Below are positions 8,685 through 17,486 of a stretch of DNA of 64,000 nucleotides, one piece after another. The notes beneath the pieces are model-generated. The model searched no databases and was not told the DNA's origin. It worked only from the letters and a program-made list of their open reading frames with translations. The DNA comes from BJHQ01 sp964654285 (GTDB taxonomy: Bacteria > Planctomycetota > UBA11346). Location: contig CAZZJC010000019.1 in assembly GCA_964654285.1 (NCBI GenBank), positions 1 to 64,000 of the forward strand. Direction: 5' to 3'. Numbering within the stretch: the first letter of the stretch is position 1; every line of letters begins with the position of its first letter. The translations under genes and the position numbers were made by a program.

Positions 8685-10172
8685 ATGACTCCTTCCGCCC
8701 GCATGCGCGTCGCCCTCATCGTCCCCAACTTCACCTGGGGCGACTGGGACGTGAACACCAAGTGGCACTACATTCCCTACGCTTTGGCGATGATTGCGGC
8801 GATGGTCGAGGACCGCTGCGAGATCCGGATCATCGATGCGCAGGCGCGCGACCTGTCGCCCGAGGCCTTCACCGCCGAACTGGCGGCGTTCGATCCCGAA
8901 CTGGTCGGGATCTCGGTGCTGGTCGACCAGTACCAGGATGCCGGCCATCGCGCCTCGGCCCTGATCAAGACCTGGAAACCCTCGGTGCCGGTGGTGATGG
9001 GCGGCGTCTACGCGACGCTCAACACGGTCGAGATCCTCAAGCGCGATCCGCATGTCGACTACGTGGTCTCGGGCGAGGGCGAGCACGTCTTCCGCGACCT
9101 CATCCGGCATTTTCAGGGTGAAGGCGACCTCCCCGCCAAGGGCGTCGCCTACCGGCGCGACGGGGCGATCGTCTTCGGTGGCCGCGCCGATCTGATCAAG
9201 GATCTCGACGCGCTGCCGTTGCCAGCCTACCACCTCATCGACTATCCGCGCTACGTGCAGGATGCGCCGGAGCGGCGCAGCGTGGACATGCCGCCGCTGT
9301 TCCCCTATGGCCGCTTGCAGACGTCGCGCGGCTGCCCGTTCACCTGCTCGTTCTGCCAGGTGGAGAGCATCTCGGGCCGGGCGTTCCGCTCGCGCAGCAC
9401 GGCCCGCATCCTGGAGGAGATCCGTTGGCTCAAGGAGGCCTTCGGCGTGCGCTCGCTGGTCTTCGATGACGACAACCTGCTGCATTCGCGGGCGCGGGCG
9501 ATGGAACTGTTCCAGGCCATGGTCGACCAGGGCCTGGCGATGCCCTGGGTGTCGATCGCCACCGCCGCGTTCAAGCTGGATGCGGAACTCCTCGCGTTGA
9601 TGCGCAAGAGCGGCTGCGAGTACATCGACATCGCGGTCGAGTCCGGCGTGAAGCGGGTGACCCGCGACATCATCCACAAGCCGATCAACCACGACCACGT
9701 CAGGAAGGTCGCCCGTCTGGCGCAGGAGGCCGGCATCTTCGTGGCGGCCAATTTCATCGTCGGCTTCCCGGGCGAGACCTGGGACGAGATCCGCCAGACC
9801 CTGCGCTATGCCGAGGACCTCAACGCCGACTACGTCAAGATCTTCATCGCCACCCCGCTGCCCCAGACCAAGCTGTGGCAGATCTGCGAGGAGACCGGTT
9901 CGTTCCGCCGCGATTTCACCAAGCAGGGGGTGCGTTGGCACGCGGGCCAGATCGAGACCGCCGACTTCAGCGCCGACGACACCTCGATCCTGCGCGCCTT
10001 CGAGTGGGATCGCATCAACTTCACCGATCCCGAGCGGAGGAAGCGCATCGCCGCGCGCATGCGCCTGAGCGAAGCGGAACTGCTTGCCGTCCGCCGCCGC
10101 ACCCTGGCCGGAGTCGCCCGCAGCTTGGCCGAGAACGCCCCGGTCGAGCGCCCGGTCTCAGCAGGGGTCTGA
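8685..10172 (+). CDS. B12-binding domain radical SAM protein
   Basis: A 495-residue enzyme. Residues ~7-140 form a cobalamin-binding Rossmann domain (MGGVYATLNTVEILKR, VVSGEGEHVFRDLI). The radical SAM core carries C217, C221 and C224 in SRGCPFTCSFCQVE, with the later motifs VESGVKRV and VGFPGETWDEI. Enzymes of this class methylate unreactive carbons or rearrange substrates with methylcobalamin and a 4Fe-4S cluster. A 64-base gap separates it from gmhB, the largest gap in this early part of the cluster. The substrate is unknown; a sugar or lipid part of the glycan is the natural guess. Confidence 0.88.
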   Translation: MTPSARMRVALIVPNFTWGDWDVNTKWHYIPYALAMIAAMVEDRCEIRIIDAQARDLSPEAFTAELAAFDPELVGISVLVDQYQDAGHRASALIKTWKPSVPVVMGGVYATLNTVEILKRDPHVDYVVSGEGEHVFRDLIRHFQGEGDLPAKGVAYRRDGAIVFGGRADLIKDLDALPLPAYHLIDYPRYVQDAPERRSVDMPPLFPYGRLQTSRGCPFTCSFCQVESISGRAFRSRSTARILEEIRWLKEAFGVRSLVFDDDNLLHSRARAMELFQAMVDQGLAMPWVSIATAAFKLDAELLALMRKSGCEYIDIAVESGVKRVTRDIIHKPINHDHVRKVARLAQEAGIFVAANFIVGFPGETWDEIRQTLRYAEDLNADYVKIFIATPLPQTKLWQICEETGSFRRDFTKQGVRWHAGQIETADFSADDTSILRAFEWDRINFTDPERRKRIAARMRLSEAELLAVRRRTLAGVARSLAENAPVERPVSAGV

Positions 10173-10173
10173 C

Positions 10174-10926
10174 ATGCGGGCGCTCATCCTCGCGGCTGGC
10201 CGGGGGACGCGCCTGGGACAACTCACCGAGACCCTGCCGAAGCCGCTCCTCGTGGCCGCCGGTCGGCCGCTGCTGGGCTGGATCATCGCCAACCTCGTCC
10301 GCTGCGGCGTGCGCCGCGTCGCGGTGAATCTGTCGTACCGGGGCGACGACATCGCCGCCTGGCTGGGCGATGGTCGCCAGCACGGACTGGAGGAACTCGT
10401 CCTCAGCCGTGAGCGTGAACCGCTGGGCACCGCCGGGGCGCTGGTCCCGCTCGCCGGATGGCTGGGCCAGGGGCCGTTCCTGGTCCACTATGGCGATGTG
10501 GTCTGCGATCACGATCTGGCATCGCTGGAAGCCGATCGCGCCCGGCATGGGGCGTTGGCGACCCTCCTCCTGCACCGGCGCAGCGGGTCGAACAGCATCG
10601 TCGATCTGGCTGAGGACGGCACCATCCGCGGTTTTCGCGAACGTCCGCCAGCATCCGAGATCAGCGCCGCCGGCGAGACCTGGGTCAATTCCGGGATCTG
10701 CGCCTGCGCCCCGGAGCTGCTCGCCCGGGTGCCGCGCGACCGGGCCAGCGATCTGCCGAGCGAGGTCTTCGTGCCCTCGGCATCCTGCGGGATCCTGCGC
10801 GGTCAGGCGCTGGACGGCTATCGGATCGCGGTCGATTCGCCCGAGCGCCTGCAACGATTGGATTGCGACTTCGCTGCCGGACGCGTTCGCCGACTTGGCA
10901 CGGGCCCCGCGTATGCGCTCCGCTGA
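10174..10926 (+). CDS. Sugar-1-phosphate nucleotidyltransferase, HddC-like
   Basis: A 250-residue NTP transferase. It starts MRALILAAGRGTRLGQLT, with the nucleotide-binding loop and the LPKPLL segment. The Mg-binding Asp is in VHYGDVVCDHDL and the WVNSGICAC motif follows. Its length and its position next to GmhA, a heptose kinase and GmhB suggest D-glycero-alpha-D-manno-heptose 1-phosphate guanylyltransferase, which makes GDP-heptose. This assignment rests on context; glucose-1-phosphate or mannose-1-phosphate transferases share the same motifs. It follows the radical SAM gene by one base. Confidence 0.82.
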   Translation: MRALILAAGRGTRLGQLTETLPKPLLVAAGRPLLGWIIANLVRCGVRRVAVNLSYRGDDIAAWLGDGRQHGLEELVLSREREPLGTAGALVPLAGWLGQGPFLVHYGDVVCDHDLASLEADRARHGALATLLLHRRSGSNSIVDLAEDGTIRGFRERPPASEISAAGETWVNSGICACAPELLARVPRDRASDLPSEVFVPSASCGILRGQALDGYRIAVDSPERLQRLDCDFAAGRVRRLGTGPAYALR

Positions 10927-10971
10927 CCGCGTTTCGCGCCAGGAACCCGACGCCACGCTGCAAGGATGTCC

Positions 10972-12459
10972 ATGAGCACGGCACCCGTGTTGGAAGACGC
11001 GATCTTCTTCGACGCCCAGATGGCGTTGGAACAGGCCCGCAAGGCGCAGCGCGTGCCGGTCTGGGGCCACTGCGATGGCACCCAGATCTGCTATTACACC
11101 GCCGATGCCCCGCTGGAGGAGCGGCTCGACAACCTCGTCCACCTGTCACCGGAGCGGATGATCGAGACGCTGGTCTTCACCCGCATGCGCCTGCCGCAGG
11201 CCATCGTCACGCCCGAGCGGATGCCTCAGGAGATGCGGGAGTCGTTCGTGCAATCGATCAACACGATCATGGACGAGGTCAGGCGGCTGCGGCAGCTGCT
11301 CGCCAACCAGCTCGGAGCGGAGGTCGCGCAGCTCAAACGTGCCCCGATCGCCGGGCGTCCGCTGCGCGTGCTCGCGGTCGCCAACCGCCACACCACGGTG
11401 ATGCAGTACGCCAGCCGGGGCGTCATCGACGCCTTCCGCGCGCTCGGTCACGAAGCGCGCCTGGTCATCGAGGCGGATGACCGCGAGATGCTGGCCACCT
11501 GCCATATCATCCAGGAGATGCTCTCCTTCGCACCCGACATCGTGGTCAACGTCAACCACCACTACGCCTCCAACTGCATGCCGGGAAGCATCCAGGTGGT
11601 CTGGTGGCAGGATCCCATGCCCGCCCTGCGCGACCATGAGCAGATCCCCTGGCGGCGCGAGGATATGGCCTACATCCTCGACGGATTCCTGCGCGAGGGC
11701 GTCATCGGCACCGGCCTCGCTCCGGAACGCATCCGCACCCAGCATTTCTGCATCGATGACGGGATCTTCCAGCCCCCGTCCGACGATTCCGCGCGCCGGC
11801 GGGCGGTGGTCTTCGTCGGGTCATCCTACCGCAACGCGGTGGATGCCGGGAATCCGGGCGAGGCCGAACTGATCTCCTGCATCGATGCCGCCCTGGATGC
11901 CGGGTTCCGCCTGGACACCGCGCATCTGCTCGACCTCGCGGCGCGCTGCGGCGTCGATGCCGAGCAGGCCACCTGCCGGACCATGGTCTACTGCGTGCGC
12001 GACCGCTTCGTGCGCCGGCTCTGCCGTCAGCGCGAACTGCCGGTCGAGATCTACGGTTTCGGCTGGGACCAGGATCCGGAGGTCGCCGCGTTCTACCGCG
12101 GCCCGGTCCAGCACGGCAAGCCGCTGGCGGACCTCTATCGCGGCGTCAGCCACGCGCTCAGCCTGCATCCGCTGTTCGTCAACCACCAGCGCCTGGCCGA
12201 GATCGGCGCCTGCGGCTGCGTCCCGGTGGCCTGGGACTGCCGGGCCACCTCGGAGCCGCCGCACTGGGACGAGGAGGTCCGGTTCTTCCGTGATGAGGCC
12301 GGATTGCAGCAGGCGCTGACCCGTCCGGCCCGGACGTATCCCCAGCGGTTCCGCTCCCATTTCTCGTACCGCCGCTTCGCCCAGCGCATCATCGATGACG
12401 CCCGGGCCGACGGCCTGCTGCCGGCCCAGGCCGCCGCCCTGGCGTCGGGGGTCGCATGA
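10972..12459 (+). CDS. CgeB-like glycosyltransferase with new N-terminal domain
   Basis: A 495-residue protein. From about residue 125 it looks like a two-domain GT-B glycosyltransferase of the CgeB/DUF3880 type (LRVLAVANRHTTVMQYASRG, VVWWQDPMP, VFVGSSYRN, HALSLHPLFVNHQRLAEIGA, ACGCVPVAWD). The first ~100 residues form a separate domain also present in the glycosyltransferase at 32124-33653 and in the carrier protein at 24164-24709 (FDAQMALEQA, ICYYTADAPL, LVHLSPERMI, RMRLP). The start at 10972 is chosen because an AAGGA stretch lies just upstream; an ATG two codons earlier is possible. It probably adds a sugar of the cluster's glycan; acceptor unknown. Confidence 0.75.
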   Translation: MSTAPVLEDAIFFDAQMALEQARKAQRVPVWGHCDGTQICYYTADAPLEERLDNLVHLSPERMIETLVFTRMRLPQAIVTPERMPQEMRESFVQSINTIMDEVRRLRQLLANQLGAEVAQLKRAPIAGRPLRVLAVANRHTTVMQYASRGVIDAFRALGHEARLVIEADDREMLATCHIIQEMLSFAPDIVVNVNHHYASNCMPGSIQVVWWQDPMPALRDHEQIPWRREDMAYILDGFLREGVIGTGLAPERIRTQHFCIDDGIFQPPSDDSARRRAVVFVGSSYRNAVDAGNPGEAELISCIDAALDAGFRLDTAHLLDLAARCGVDAEQATCRTMVYCVRDRFVRRLCRQRELPVEIYGFGWDQDPEVAAFYRGPVQHGKPLADLYRGVSHALSLHPLFVNHQRLAEIGACGCVPVAWDCRATSEPPHWDEEVRFFRDEAGLQQALTRPARTYPQRFRSHFSYRRFAQRIIDDARADGLLPAQAAALASGVA

Positions 12460-13460
12460 CCACCGCCCTCGTCACCGGCGCCGCCGGCTTCATCGGCAGC
12501 CATCTCGTCGACCTCCTGCTTGCCAACGACCATCGCGTCATCGCAGTCGACAATCTCGCCATCGGCCGGCTGGCGAACCTGGAACGCCACCGCACGGATC
12601 CGCGTCTGACCATCGCTATCGCGGATGTCGCAGATCACGCGGCGATGGTGCGGCTGGCGCAGGGATGCGATTGGATCTTCCACCTCGCCGCCCTGGCCGA
12701 CATCGTCCCATCCGTGCAACGCCCGCTCGACTACCATCGCGCCAACGTCGATGGCACGGCGAGCGTGCTGGAGGCCGCCCGCGCGGCCGGGGCGAAGCGC
12801 TTCATCTACGCCGCATCGTCGTCGTGCTATGGCATTCCTGATGCCACTCCGACGCCCGAGACCGCCCCGGCGCGGCCGGAATATCCCTATGCCCTGACCA
12901 AGTGGATCGGCGAGCAGACCGCCCTGCACTGGCATCGCGTCTATGGCCTGCCGGTGGTCAGCCTGCGCATGTTCAACGTCTATGGCCCGCGCGCCCGCAC
13001 CAACGGCACCTATGGCGCGGTATTCGGCACCTTCCTGGCGCAGAAGCTGGCCGGCAAGCCGTTCACCGTGGTCGGCGACGGCACCCAGACCCGCGATTTC
13101 ACCTGGGTCGAGGACGTGGCCGAGGCGTATCTGGCCGCCGCCCAGAGCGACGTGGCGGGCGAGGTGCTCAACGTCGGCAGCGGCGGCACCTACGCGATCA
13201 ATGAACTCGTCCGCCTGCTTGGTGGCGACGTGGTGCACATCCCGAAGCGGCCGGGCGAACCCGACTGCACCCACGCCGATGTCCGCCGCATCGCGGCGGT
13301 GCTCAACTGGAAGGCGCGCACCCCGTTCGCCGAAGGCGTGCGCCGCCTGGTCGCAGGCATTGAAAACTGGCGCCACGCTCCGGTCTGGACGCCGGACACC
13401 ATCGCCGAGGCGACCCGCGACTGGTTCACCCATCTTGGCCGCACCCAGAGGAAATCATGA
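12456..13460 (+). CDS. NAD-dependent nucleotide-sugar epimerase/dehydratase (extended SDR)
   Basis: A 334-residue extended short-chain dehydrogenase. The NAD-binding loop is VTGAAGFIGSHLVD, the active site has SSSCYG and YPYALTKW (YxxxK), and RMFNVYGPR follows, as in UDP-glucose/N-acetylglucosamine 4-epimerases and related dehydratases. It acts in the cytoplasm on a nucleotide sugar, perhaps the heptose made by the upstream genes. Its ATG overlaps the stop of the glycosyltransferase before it, and its own stop overlaps the start of the next radical SAM gene. Confidence 0.88.
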   Translation: MTTALVTGAAGFIGSHLVDLLLANDHRVIAVDNLAIGRLANLERHRTDPRLTIAIADVADHAAMVRLAQGCDWIFHLAALADIVPSVQRPLDYHRANVDGTASVLEAARAAGAKRFIYAASSSCYGIPDATPTPETAPARPEYPYALTKWIGEQTALHWHRVYGLPVVSLRMFNVYGPRARTNGTYGAVFGTFLAQKLAGKPFTVVGDGTQTRDFTWVEDVAEAYLAAAQSDVAGEVLNVGSGGTYAINELVRLLGGDVVHIPKRPGEPDCTHADVRRIAAVLNWKARTPFAEGVRRLVAGIENWRHAPVWTPDTIAEATRDWFTHLGRTQRKS

Positions 13461-14551
13461 GCCAACTCAAACCCAATCCCAATTCCGATCCCTACCGCAT
13501 CGAATCCCACAAATTGCATCTGCATCCACGCCGGGTCGCCGACTGGCTGGAAGGACGCAACATTGCGCCGATCTATATCGAGGTTTCGCCTTCCGGGGCA
13601 TGCAACCACCGCTGCACCTTCTGCGGCAAGGATTTCCAAGGGTATGAGAACCGCCGGCTCGACACCGCGGTCTTCGACCGCCTGCTGCCCGAGCTCGGCC
13701 GCATGGGAGTGCGTTCGATCATGTATGCCGGCGAAGGCGAACCGCTGCTGCATCCGGACATCGCCCACATCTCGGAGCTGACCAAGGCGAGCGGAGTCGA
13801 TGTCTCCTTCACCACCAATGCCACCCTGCTGAAACCGGAATTGTCGGAGCGGCTGCTGCCGGTGACGAGTTGGATCAAGACCAGCATCAATGCCGGCACC
13901 GCCGCGACCTACGCCAAGATCCACCGGGCCAAGGAATCCGACTTTGCGCGGGTGATCGCCAACATGACCGCCGCCGCCGAACTCAAGCGCAGGCATGGCT
14001 GGAAGTGCGCCCTCGGGATGCAGGCGGTCCTGCTGCCCGACAACTGGGATGAGATGGAACTCCTGGCGGTGATCGCCCGCGATGCGGGCATGGACTATTT
14101 CGTGATCAAGCCGTATTCGCAGCAGACCGAAGGCATCCAGCGCACCTACGAGAACGTCACCTATGGCGGTGCGGACCAGCTCGCCGAGAAGCTCAAGACG
14201 CTGCGCACGCCGACCTTCAACATCATCGTCAGGCTGCACACCATGGGCAAATGGGATGATCCGACCCGCAGTTACGAACGCTGCTACGGATTGCCGTATT
14301 GGGCCTACATCGACGCCGGCGGTTCGGTCTGGGGCTGTCCGATGTACCTCAAGCACGAAAGCTTCCTCTACGGCAACGTCACGACCCAGTCCTTCACCGA
14401 GTTGTGGGAATCGGCGGCGCGCAAGGCCAACCTCGACTTCGTCCACAACCACCTCGATGTCTCGAAATGCCGGGTCAACTGCCGGCTGGATGAGGTCAAC
14501 CGCTACCTGTGGGAACTGAAGCATCCGCAGGAACACGTCAACTTCATCTGA
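13457..14551 (+). CDS. Radical SAM/SPASM-like enzyme (paralogue 1)
   Basis: A 364-residue radical SAM enzyme with C49, C53 and C56 in ACNHRCTFCGK and a second SAM-binding motif in AGEGEPLLHPDI. The C-terminal part has further cysteines (ERCYGLPYW, WGCPMY, SKCRVNCRLDE) arranged like a SPASM or twitch auxiliary-cluster domain. It ends in the sequence HVNFI, as does the paralogue at 18621-19727. Family members oxidise, epimerise or cross-link peptides, sugars or alcohols. Here, inside a sugar cluster and without a precursor-peptide gene, a carbohydrate substrate is most plausible. Confidence 0.85.
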   Translation: MSQLKPNPNSDPYRIESHKLHLHPRRVADWLEGRNIAPIYIEVSPSGACNHRCTFCGKDFQGYENRRLDTAVFDRLLPELGRMGVRSIMYAGEGEPLLHPDIAHISELTKASGVDVSFTTNATLLKPELSERLLPVTSWIKTSINAGTAATYAKIHRAKESDFARVIANMTAAAELKRRHGWKCALGMQAVLLPDNWDEMELLAVIARDAGMDYFVIKPYSQQTEGIQRTYENVTYGGADQLAEKLKTLRTPTFNIIVRLHTMGKWDDPTRSYERCYGLPYWAYIDAGGSVWGCPMYLKHESFLYGNVTTQSFTELWESAARKANLDFVHNHLDVSKCRVNCRLDEVNRYLWELKHPQEHVNFI

Positions 14552-14592
14552 AGCCGCAGGCGCGTCCAATCCCCTGATCCCTTGGAGCCGGT

Positions 14593-15429
14593 ATGAATCC
14601 CCTTCCTCGACTCGACCCTGCCGCCATCGCGGTCAAGGCCGACCGCATGCGGCGCGAGATCGTCGAGATCGCGGCCGTGAACGGGGCGGGGCACATCGCT
14701 CCGTCCCTGTCCTGCGTCGACATCGTCGCGGCGCTGTACTACGGGGTTGCCCGGATCGGCGCGAGTCCCACCGACGAAGACCGGGATCGCGTGGTGTTTT
14801 CCAAGGGCCACGGCGCCTACGGCCTGTATTCGGTGCTTGCCGACCTGGGCTGGATCCCACGCCGCCATTGGACGGAATTCTCCCGCGGCAGTCCGCTCAA
14901 GGGCTGCGTCGAGTATGAGCCCGAGCACGGCTTCGATGCCGGTACCGGTTCGCTCGGACATGGTCTGCCCCTGGCGGTGGGCATGGCGTTCGCCGCCCGG
15001 TTCCGGGGCTGCTCCTGGCGCACCTGGTGCATCCTTGGCGATGGAGAGATGCAGGAAGGCAGCTGCTGGGAGGCCATGCAGTTCGCGGTCCGGCATGACC
15101 TCGGCAATCTGGTGATGGTGATCGACAAGAACAACCTCCAGGCCATGGATTTCCTCGACAATGTCCTCACCCCCAAGGGGCGCACCGACGATCTGCTGCG
15201 CAAATGCGATGGATTCGGCGCGGAGGTGGTTGCCTGCCCCGGGCATGATGTGGCGCGCCTGGTGGACTGCCTGGCCTCGGCCCGAAACCGGCCGGATCGG
15301 GCGAAGCCGCTCGTCGTGCTCGCCGAGACGGTCAAGGGCTGGGGCGTGAAGGCGATCGAGAATGTCCCCTGCTTCCATTACCGGGTGCCGACCGCTGCCG
15401 AAATCGCCAAGGGGGTGCGCTATGCCTGA
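14593..15429 (+). CDS. Transketolase, N-terminal (pyrophosphate-binding) subunit
   Basis: A 278-residue protein equal to the N-terminal third of transketolase. It has the KGHGAYGLYSVL and GSLGHGLPLAVGMA segments and the thiamine diphosphate motif GDGEMQEGSCWEAM...DKNN. It needs the pyrimidine-binding partner encoded immediately downstream, whose start lies inside the end of this gene. Split transketolases in secondary clusters often serve a special two-carbon transfer. Two roles are possible: making sedoheptulose 7-phosphate for GmhA, or adding a two-carbon branch to a sugar. The sequence alone does not decide. Confidence 0.88.
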   Translation: MNPLPRLDPAAIAVKADRMRREIVEIAAVNGAGHIAPSLSCVDIVAALYYGVARIGASPTDEDRDRVVFSKGHGAYGLYSVLADLGWIPRRHWTEFSRGSPLKGCVEYEPEHGFDAGTGSLGHGLPLAVGMAFAARFRGCSWRTWCILGDGEMQEGSCWEAMQFAVRHDLGNLVMVIDKNNLQAMDFLDNVLTPKGRTDDLLRKCDGFGAEVVACPGHDVARLVDCLASARNRPDRAKPLVVLAETVKGWGVKAIENVPCFHYRVPTAAEIAKGVRYA

Positions 15430-15922
15430 TCCATCAACGCCCAACCACCGCAAGTCGGTGCTCAACCACGTCCTGCCCCACATGCGCCGCGATCCGCGCC
15501 TGGTCGTCCTGGTCGGAGACATGGGGTTCGGTGCCATCGACCGCATCACCGAGGAGTTTCCGCACCGGCTCTACAACCTGGGCATGATGGAGCAGGGCAT
15601 GGTCGGCATCGCGGCCGGCATGGCCATGGCCGGGTTGAAACCCATCGTCTACAGCATGCCGAACTTCCTCGCCTTCCGGGCGCTGGAGCAGATCCGCAAC
15701 GACATCTGCGTGCAGCGCCAGCCGGTCAAGGTGCTCGCCACCGGGGTCGACGATTATTTCAGCTTCCTCGGCGCCTCCCATTGCAGCGGCCAGCAGGACA
15801 GCCAGTTGATGAGCATGGTGGGGATGCGGGTGCATGACCCCTACCATCCGGTCTGCGCGGATTTCCCGGCCATGGTCGATGCCTGGATCAGCGACGATCA
15901 GCCCGCGTACCTGCGGGTCTGA
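15422..15922 (+). CDS. Transketolase, pyrimidine-binding subunit, lacking the usual C-terminal domain
   Basis: A 166-residue protein equal to the middle (Pyr) domain of transketolase. The thiamine-activating Glu is in LYNLGMMEQGMVGIAAGMA. Normal split-transketolase C subunits are ~310 residues because they also carry the third domain; that domain is absent here and the gene simply ends at DDQPAYLRV. The ATG overlaps the end of the N-terminal subunit gene by eight bases, so equal production is likely. The missing domain is not the catalytic core, so activity is still expected. Confidence 0.85.
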   Translation: MPDPSTPNHRKSVLNHVLPHMRRDPRLVVLVGDMGFGAIDRITEEFPHRLYNLGMMEQGMVGIAAGMAMAGLKPIVYSMPNFLAFRALEQIRNDICVQRQPVKVLATGVDDYFSFLGASHCSGQQDSQLMSMVGMRVHDPYHPVCADFPAMVDAWISDDQPAYLRV

Positions 15923-15931
15923 ACGGTAGCC

Positions 15932-16789
15932 ATGCCCACGATCCTGGTCTTCGGTGGCGGCGGCAAACTTGGTTCGGCCCTGGTCCGCGCCCTGGGCGAC
16001 CTTGGCCGGATCGTCGCTCCGCCGAGCGCCGAGGTCGATGCACGTGATGCGAAGTGCGTTGACCGGGTGCTGGACGCCATCCGGCCGGATCTGGTCGTCA
16101 ACGCGGCGGCGATGCTGGGTATCGACGCCTGCGAACGCGAACCTGAACTCGCCCTGCACCTCAACGCGCTCTTCCCGCGCCAGCTGGCACGGTGGACCGC
16201 CGGTCGCGGTGCGAGGCTCCTGCACATCAGCAGCGACGCGGTCTTCGCGGACAGCGACGGATCGGCCTATGACGAGGACAGCGCCACCGCCCCATTGAAC
16301 CTGTATGGGGCGACCAAGGCGATGGGCGACCACCTGATCGCAGCCGAAGGCGGTCGGCATCTGATCTGCCGCTGTCCCCTGATCTTCGGACCGAGCCGGC
16401 AGCAGCGCCAGTTCTGCGAGCGCATGCTGGAACGGATGCGCGCCGGCGAACCGGTCCTGCGCGTGGCCACCGACATCGTGTGCTGCCCGTCGTTCAGCGG
16501 CGATCTCGCGGCGGCGATGCGCGATCTGATCGCTGATGATACCGCTCACGGGCTCTATCACCTCGCCAATGCCGGACAGGCGTCGCTCTACGAGCTGGTC
16601 ACGGCGATCCGCGACGAGAGCGGTCTCGACGCCCGGATGGAACCGGCGCGGGCGGCCGACTTCCCTGGCCTGGGCCGCAGGAACCTGCGCACGCCGATCA
16701 TCTCCCGCCGGGTGCCTCCGCTCAGACCCTGGCGTGAGGCGCTGCGCGACTGGTTGGCGTCCGTCCCGGTCGGCGCGGAGGTCCGATGA
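15932..16789 (+). CDS. RmlD-like nucleotide-sugar reductase (SDR)
   Basis: A 285-residue protein of the dTDP-4-dehydrorhamnose reductase type. It begins ILVFGGGGKLGSALVRAL, a variant of the GxxGxLG dinucleotide loop, and has VVNAAAMLGIDACE, HISSDAVFADS and the catalytic LYGATKAMGDHL (YxxxK). The expected job is reduction of a 4-keto nucleotide sugar. It lies ten bases after the transketolase subunit gene and its stop overlaps the next start. The substrate is probably a cluster-specific sugar, not rhamnose, since no other rml genes are present. Confidence 0.82.
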   Translation: MPTILVFGGGGKLGSALVRALGDLGRIVAPPSAEVDARDAKCVDRVLDAIRPDLVVNAAAMLGIDACEREPELALHLNALFPRQLARWTAGRGARLLHISSDAVFADSDGSAYDEDSATAPLNLYGATKAMGDHLIAAEGGRHLICRCPLIFGPSRQQRQFCERMLERMRAGEPVLRVATDIVCCPSFSGDLAAAMRDLIADDTAHGLYHLANAGQASLYELVTAIRDESGLDARMEPARAADFPGLGRRNLRTPIISRRVPPLRPWREALRDWLASVPVGAEVR

Positions 16790-17460
16790 CCCCTTCTGCA
16801 AACCGGTTGCGGAGTTTCTATCAGCCTCTCCACCGCAGCACCGCACGCGACTACGCCGGGCGGATGGCTGGCGACAAGGTCGCCTGCATGCAGGTGGCGC
16901 GGCAGTTCGAATTCGATTACTGGGATGGCGATCGCCGGCATGGGTACGGCGGCTATCGCTATGACGGCCGCTGGCGGCCGGTGGCAGCAGCGATGATCGC
17001 CGCCTATGGTCTTGGCGCATCAGCCCGCATCCTGGACATCGGCTGCGGCAAGGCGCATCTGCTCCATGAATTCCAGCAGCTGCTGCCCCAGGCGACCTGC
17101 GTCGGCATCGATGTCTCGGCGCACGCCCTGGCCGACGCTCCGGAAGCGATCCGTCCCTGCCTGCGCCGGGGACGTGCTGAGGAACGCCAGCCTTGGCCTG
17201 ACGCCTCCTTCGATCTGGTCCTCTCGCTTGGTTGCCTGCACAACCTGCGCCTGCCCGAACTCGGTATCGCCCTGGGCGAGATCCAGCGCCTCGGCCACCA
17301 GGCGTATGTGCTGGTCGACAGCTACCGCGACGAACGCGAACTGTTCAACCTCCAGTGCTGGACGCTGACCTGCGAAGCGTTCCTCACCCCGGCCAGCTGG
17401 ACCTGGCTCTTCGAGCGTACCGGATATTCCGGTGACTACGAATTCATGTTCTTCACCTAA
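16786..17460 (+). CDS. SAM-dependent class I methyltransferase
   Basis: A 224-residue protein with a Rossmann methyltransferase core. Motif I is ARILDIGCGKAHLLHEF, the acidic residue after strand 2 is in CVGIDVSAHAL, and motif IV is FDLVLSLGCLHNL. It probably methylates a sugar or another small part of the glycan (O- or C-methylation). It overlaps the RmlD-like gene by four bases and is followed after 26 bases by a radical SAM gene. No closer family assignment is possible by eye. Confidence 0.82.
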   Translation: MTPSANRLRSFYQPLHRSTARDYAGRMAGDKVACMQVARQFEFDYWDGDRRHGYGGYRYDGRWRPVAAAMIAAYGLGASARILDIGCGKAHLLHEFQQLLPQATCVGIDVSAHALADAPEAIRPCLRRGRAEERQPWPDASFDLVLSLGCLHNLRLPELGIALGEIQRLGHQAYVLVDSYRDERELFNLQCWTLTCEAFLTPASWTWLFERTGYSGDYEFMFFT

Positions 17461-17486
17461 ACCAACGATCACGCAAAGGATCCACC

